The translations under genes and the position numbers were made by a program. Shown in pieces: positions 63,828 to 64,000 of a stretch of DNA of 64,000 bases; the first letter of the stretch is position 1; each line of letters begins with the position of its first letter. The notes under the pieces were generated by a model. The model saw nothing but the letters and a program-made list of their open reading frames with translations, did no database searches and was not told the DNA's origin. The DNA is from Dyadobacter crusticola DSM 16708 (lineage in GTDB: Bacteria; Bacteroidota; Bacteroidia; Cytophagales; Spirosomataceae), in NCBI RefSeq assembly GCF_000701505.1, contig NZ_JNJB01000012.1:124001-188000 (forward strand), given 5' to 3'.

Positions 63828-64000
63828 CTAATCGTTTGTGTAGCCGGCAGGCGCTTGCTCACTACCTGTTATCAGGTTGAACTTATTAATGTTCTGCGAC
63901 TGTAAATTAGACAGCACATCCTTGAAAACAGGGAACTTCGACAGATTATCACCTTTCAGTGCGATACGAAGCCGGTTGTTTGCTTTACGAGCTGCATAAA
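63828..64000 (-). CDS. exbD: ExbD-like protein, second copy (5' end outside window)
   Basis: The C-terminal 57 codons of a minus-strand gene that enters from beyond the window: frame reads YAARKANNRLRIALKGDNLSKFPVFKDVL and ends AGYTNDQ-like at the stop at 63828. The pattern (RKANNRLRIALKGD, periplasmic ExbD region) and its position 37 bp before the complete exbD support an exbD-like partner. Identity is inferred from the fragment and context. Confidence 0.6.
   Translation of the reverse strand, partial: YAARKANNRLRIALKGDNLSKFPVFKDVLSNLQSQNINKFNLITGSEQAPAGYTND

Overview
The window looks like chromosomal core sequence of a Bacteroidota bacterium, most likely of the order Cytophagales; Dyadobacter or a relative is my best guess. 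Four things point there: promoter-like TAnnTTTG boxes in place of E. coli-type -10 boxes, few visible Shine-Dalgarno sequences, secreted proteins with C-terminal type IX secretion sorting domains, and a cobalamin riboswitch feeding a BtuB plus a beta-propeller lipoprotein. I see no rRNA, tRNA, transposase, phage gene or CRISPR array. Gene density is high and both strands are used about equally.

Layout. 1-6407 (+): the end of an EttA-type ABC-F protein, a REP-like palindrome, then mpl (cell-wall recycling), a LOG-family hydrolase, an OmpA-type envelope protein and an MFS transporter. 6408-9384 (-): a cytochrome oxidase subunit III, ispE and a secreted M28 peptidase. 9701-15820: xylulokinase, a short SSB, a zinc-finger hypothetical, an aldo/keto reductase, a two-gene minus-strand unit (Tll0287/DUF3365-like lipoprotein plus an apparently exported SAM hydrolase), and prfA. 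15826-18038 (-): hicB with a frameshifted hicA, a thioredoxin-like protein and an EamA permease. 18101-21471 (+): B12 riboswitch, btuB, BtuG-like lipoprotein, terminator. 21490-28295 (-): TPR protein, DEAD-box helicase, valS and a sensor kinase. 28458-36628 (+): an exported protein with a sorting-domain-like end, adk, obg, and two tandem secreted SGNH/sialate O-acetylesterase-like proteins.

36666-44841 (+) is a complex I operon, nuoA to nuoJ, with a good promoter at one end and a strong terminator straight after nuoJ; nuoK-N are absent here and NuoG is the short form. 44858-53613 is mostly minus strand: gcvP, a small basic exported protein, a metallophosphoesterase, YqgE/AlgH, DedA and Uup, with gamma-carbonic anhydrase and one small protein on the plus strand. 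53753-56110 (+) pairs an exported SUMF1-fold protein with a Tat-type Gfo/Idh/MocA oxidoreductase. 56494-58979 (-) holds aroC and a BatD-like protein. 59338-64000 (-) is an energy-transduction cluster read as exbD, exbD, tonB, a two-TM protein, a PstS-like lipoprotein and a TPR protein.

The most interesting points are the exported SAM hydrolase beside a heme-type-domain lipoprotein that lacks the heme histidine, the riboswitch-controlled BtuB/BtuG-like pair, the broken hicA next to an intact hicB, the truncated nuo operon and the PstS-like protein in a TonB/ExbD cluster. All functional calls come from reading motifs by eye; no database search was run.
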